Shown: positions 61,152 through 64,000 of the stretch, in pieces
Position numbering within the stretch: the first letter of the stretch is position 1
How the letters are laid out: each line of letters begins with the position of its first letter
Source: CAVWZH01 sp963765285
GTDB taxonomy: Bacteria; Acidobacteriota; Terriglobia; Terriglobales; Acidobacteriaceae
Assembly: GCA_963765285.1 (NCBI GenBank)
Contig: CAVXVR010000002.1
Span: 310,001 to 374,000, forward strand
DNA: 64,000 bases
Direction of reading: 5' to 3'
The notes under the pieces: generated by a model
What the model was told of the DNA's origin: nothing
The model's database searches: none
What the model saw: the letters and a program-made list of their open reading frames with translations, nothing else
Translations under genes and position numbers: made by a program

Positions 61152-63845
61152 CTACGGGAACCGTACATCCAAACTGTAAATCTCCTGCGTGCTCCGGTCC
61201 CGCATCATAATCACCGAGTCATCGGGCGTCAGCCCAATCCAGAATTCCCAGGGATCGAACCCGCGCGGAATCTCCTTCAGACTGAACAGCGTTTCCAGTT
61301 TGCCATTGGCCACATTCACCCGGACCATGGCGTCGATTTTGTCCGAATAGTCTTCCGCATACAGATACTTTCCATCGTGCGACCAGTTTTCGAAGCCAAA
61401 TTTCGCTTCCGCCAGCTTCGACCAGCTCTTCTTGACCGTGTTATAAAGCATCAGCTCGATCGAATCAGCGGAAAGCGCCGCGATGTAGCGCCCATCCGGT
61501 GAACAACGCGGACTGAAAAGATTCTCCGATCCCGGCACGTCCGTGATCTCGGAAGTTTTCAAGTCGGCAATATGTATATTGGGTCCGGCACTGGCTCCGT
61601 ATTCCAGCCACGGCATTCCCGCGAACACAATGGCGTCGCCCTTCGGCATCCATGTCGGATCGCCCTGGTTGCGATTCCCGTTGGTCACTTCCTTCGGTGT
61701 GCCGCCTTCCGCCGGCACTACAAAAATCTTCCAGGGCTTCCCCGGGCGCGAAGCCATAAACGCGATCTGACTTCCATCCGGCGACCAGCGCGGCATATGC
61801 GCCTGCATCGGCGGAAACGTAAGCTGGGTACGCAAGCTCCCGTCCGGCCGGCTCCGCCATAACGTGAGTTCCGGATGCGCGACGTACGTGATCCATTCGC
61901 CGTTGGGCAGGATGTCCGCCTCACCCGCGGACACTCCGGGCAGAAAAACCGTGAACTGTTGCGCCTTGCTCTCCATGCGGATCAGGTCAAACCGGCGCTG
62001 CTGGCCGATCACAAACAGTTTTTTCCCGTCCGGGCTGGGCGTCGGATTGCTGAACATGAGCGGGCCGACCGTCAGTTGAGTTGGGTCAGCCTTGGCCTCG
62101 CGAAACAGCGAGGTGTTCTCGCGCATGGCCCAGATGTTCTGCGCGTGGGCGTGCGCCGATTCAAACAGAAAATACTCTCCGTCGGGCGTCCAGGCCCCGC
62201 CAAATTCCTGCGGCGGCTTGTTCCAGTCCGGCAATACTGCGTGTAATCCCTTGCCGTCTGGCGAGATCTCCCACAACGAAGAAGTTCGTTGATTGGTGTC
62301 GCGGATGGTGAAACGCAGCCGGCGGCCGTCGGGAGAAAAGCGCGGCGCAAACGGAATGCCTTGTACCGTGATCAGCTCATGCGAGTCGGTCCCGTCCGCA
62401 TTGCAGACGTAAAGGGTCGACTTGGTCGCGTACACGATATGCAGTCCATCCGGGGTCCACGCCGCGGCATGCGCCAGAATATTTCCCACCATCCGCGGAG
62501 TTTCCGCTGGCATGGGCAATATCCAGATCGGCCATTCCGTTTCCGACCCTCCCGCGCCGCCCTTGAGCAACAACTCGGAACGCCCGGCCTGGATGTCATA
62601 GATGTCGGCACTGGCAAGAGAATTGGGCACCGGCGCGGTTTCTCCCCCCGAGGTCGAAACCTGCCGCAACACCGAGTGGCCGCTAAGATATTCAGAAAAG
62701 TAGAGCCGGGTTCCATCTGTGACCAGAGACCGCTTCGACGTGCCGTCATTCGTGATCTGCAACGACGCTGTCACCACCGGCGGGGCTTCCGGTGTGGTAA
62801 GAAACAGAATAACCGCCGCCAGCGCGGCCGCGGCACAAACCCCTATCCCCACCCACATGGCGGTGCTGATTCTGGGTTGCGGTTTTAGCGTTGTCTCACC
62901 CGATCCGAATAGAGAACGGATCCGCTCCTTCGAATCCGGCCGCTTCGCTAGCGCTTCGGGCGTTTCGGCTTGCCCGGCTTCCACATCCTTGCGGAGCCGC
63001 TGCAAATCACTCCGCATATCGGCCGCGCTCGCATAGCGCTGCGCCGGATTCTTCTCCAGCGCTTTCCGCACAATGCGCTCCAGTTCGGGCGGGGTCCCCG
63101 GATTAAACCGTACCGGCCACTCCGGAACGCTATGAATCAGAGACTCGAAAAACGCCGCCGTGGTCTGCCCCTGAAAGGGCAGAACTCCCGTCGCCATTTC
63201 ATACAGTACGACTCCGAAAGAGAACAGGTCGGTGCGTGAGTCGAGCGCCTGCCCCAGTGCCTGCTCCGGCGACATGTACGGAATGGTCCCTAGCGCTGAG
63301 CCTGGCCTCGTCAGATCTTCCGGCCCCTGCGTGGCCCCTCCGAACGTGTTGCCGCTCACCACGGCTTCGTCGCCGGCCGACAGTTTTGCCAGGCCGAAAT
63401 CCAGAATCTTGGCGTGGCCCCGCTTGGTCACAAAAATGTTTGCGGGCTTGATATCGCGGTGAATAATGCCGTGCGAGTGGGCCGCATCGAGCGCATCCGC
63501 TATTTCAGTGGCCAGGCTGAGCAACTCTGGCAGGGGCAGCGGGCTTTCGGTGATGCGCTGCCGTAGCGTCGTGCCGTCCAGATACTCCATCGCGATAAAG
63601 CGCCGCTGCTGCGCCTCGCCGATCTCGTAAATCACGCAGATATTAGGATGGTTCAGGGCAGAGGCAGCCCGTGCCTCGAAACGGAACCGCTCCAGCACCA
63701 CCGGGTTTTGCGCCACCATTTCCGGCAGGAATTTCAGGGCCACCAGTCGGCCCAACTCCGTGTCTTCGGCCTTGTAAACCACACCCATCCCCCCGCCCCC
63801 CAGCTCCTCGAGCACGCGATAATGGGAGACAGTCTGACCGATCAT
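61152..63845 (-). CDS. Ser/Thr protein kinase with WD40/TolB-like beta-propeller
   Basis: An 897-residue Hanks-type kinase. The kinase domain (about residues 9-290) begins MIGQTVSHYRVLEELGGGG; it has VALK, HRDIKPAN near 129-136, LDFGLA near 148-153 and YMSPEQALG. One transmembrane helix (about 328-349) leads to a propeller region (about 380-890) with repeated blades such as AAWTPDGLHIVYATK, PRFSPDGRRLRF and PRWSPDGSQIAFM. The propeller is probably outside the membrane and senses ligand or protein. The ATG at 63845 gives the common family start; an ATG at 63890 is an alternative. The gene converges on the ProC-like gene, 15 bases away. Confidence 0.93.
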   Translation of the reverse strand: MIGQTVSHYRVLEELGGGGMGVVYKAEDTELGRLVALKFLPEMVAQNPVVLERFRFEARAASALNHPNICVIYEIGEAQQRRFIAMEYLDGTTLRQRITESPLPLPELLSLATEIADALDAAHSHGIIHRDIKPANIFVTKRGHAKILDFGLAKLSAGDEAVVSGNTFGGATQGPEDLTRPGSALGTIPYMSPEQALGQALDSRTDLFSFGVVLYEMATGVLPFQGQTTAAFFESLIHSVPEWPVRFNPGTPPELERIVRKALEKNPAQRYASAADMRSDLQRLRKDVEAGQAETPEALAKRPDSKERIRSLFGSGETTLKPQPRISTAMWVGIGVCAAAALAAVILFLTTPEAPPVVTASLQITNDGTSKRSLVTDGTRLYFSEYLSGHSVLRQVSTSGGETAPVPNSLASADIYDIQAGRSELLLKGGAGGSETEWPIWILPMPAETPRMVGNILAHAAAWTPDGLHIVYATKSTLYVCNADGTDSHELITVQGIPFAPRFSPDGRRLRFTIRDTNQRTSSLWEISPDGKGLHAVLPDWNKPPQEFGGAWTPDGEYFLFESAHAHAQNIWAMRENTSLFREAKADPTQLTVGPLMFSNPTPSPDGKKLFVIGQQRRFDLIRMESKAQQFTVFLPGVSAGEADILPNGEWITYVAHPELTLWRSRPDGSLRTQLTFPPMQAHMPRWSPDGSQIAFMASRPGKPWKIFVVPAEGGTPKEVTNGNRNQGDPTWMPKGDAIVFAGMPWLEYGASAGPNIHIADLKTSEITDVPGSENLFSPRCSPDGRYIAALSADSIELMLYNTVKKSWSKLAEAKFGFENWSHDGKYLYAEDYSDKIDAMVRVNVANGKLETLFSLKEIPRGFDPWEFWIGLTPDDSVIMMRDRSTQEIYSLDVRFP

Positions 63846-63917
63846 TTGCCTGAGTCCTGAAGCGGGGCGCGGCTTTCTATCGGTTGCCATGTTAGGGGCC
63901 GCGCCGGGGCAAGTCAA

Positions 63918-64000
63918 TGCAGGGTGCCATGTAGGCGGGAGTTGATGCCGGTTGCCCGGCCCTTGTCGCGTTCTTTGCGACAGGACGGGGTTCTTAAAGT
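63918..64000. other. Right edge of window, no gene seen
   Basis: The 5' flank of the propeller kinase gene. A small hairpin TGTCGC-GTTCTT-TGCGACA lies near 63964-63982. No open frame of note. Confidence 0.4.

Overview
The window reads like a chromosomal segment of an acidobacterium (Acidobacteriota, probably class Terriglobia, Koribacter-like). This is inferred from the combination of an alternative complex III (act) operon fused to caa3 oxidase genes, Ser/Thr kinases carrying TPR or beta-propeller sensor domains, a double-length ThyX-like protein, and several dispersed palindromic repeat families. The sequence is GC-rich by eye and densely coded. No phage, plasmid, transposase, CRISPR or rRNA was seen.

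Layout. 1-700: a small Gln-rich, His-tract protein. 671-14055 (minus): a 12-gene respiratory operon, actA-actB-actC-actD-actE-actF, a small membrane protein, a SCO copper chaperone, then ctaC-ctaD-ctaE-ctaF. Together these would pass electrons from quinol through alternative complex III to an A2-type caa3 oxygen reductase. Three copies of a roughly 230-bp inverted-repeat element sit in its intergenic gaps. 14228-23861: aldehyde dehydrogenase, amidase, S10 carboxypeptidase, PgeF-like protein, serine hydrolase, ThyX-like protein, purM. 24056-33157: recA, coaD, an aminotransferase, a GDP-mannose set (manA, manC, phosphohexomutase), an M48 protease and kdsB. 33158-39461: a long leader, a secreted L-type lectin-like protein (frameshifted), tandem terminators and a large TPR kinase. 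39767-43803: a DUF4287-type protein, tRNA-Met(CAT), proB-proA and a Zn alcohol dehydrogenase. 43927-50306: a receiver-TonB fusion and a signalling operon (histidine kinase, response regulator, SpoIIE phosphatase, ECF sigma, SUMF-like protein). 50405-56448: small membrane and lipoproteins, gluQ, an HpcH/HpaI aldolase, a SulP transporter and a TPR protein. 56513-61136: three SDR oxidoreductases, a GSA-aminomutase-like PLP enzyme and a ProC-like protein. 61152-63845: a kinase with a beta-propeller sensor.

Several genes are interrupted by single-base frameshifts although their full-length sequence is otherwise preserved: actB (about six), the lectin gene (three), the SCO gene (one) and manA (one). 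Local consensus error is the simplest explanation, but genuine decay cannot be excluded from the sequence alone.
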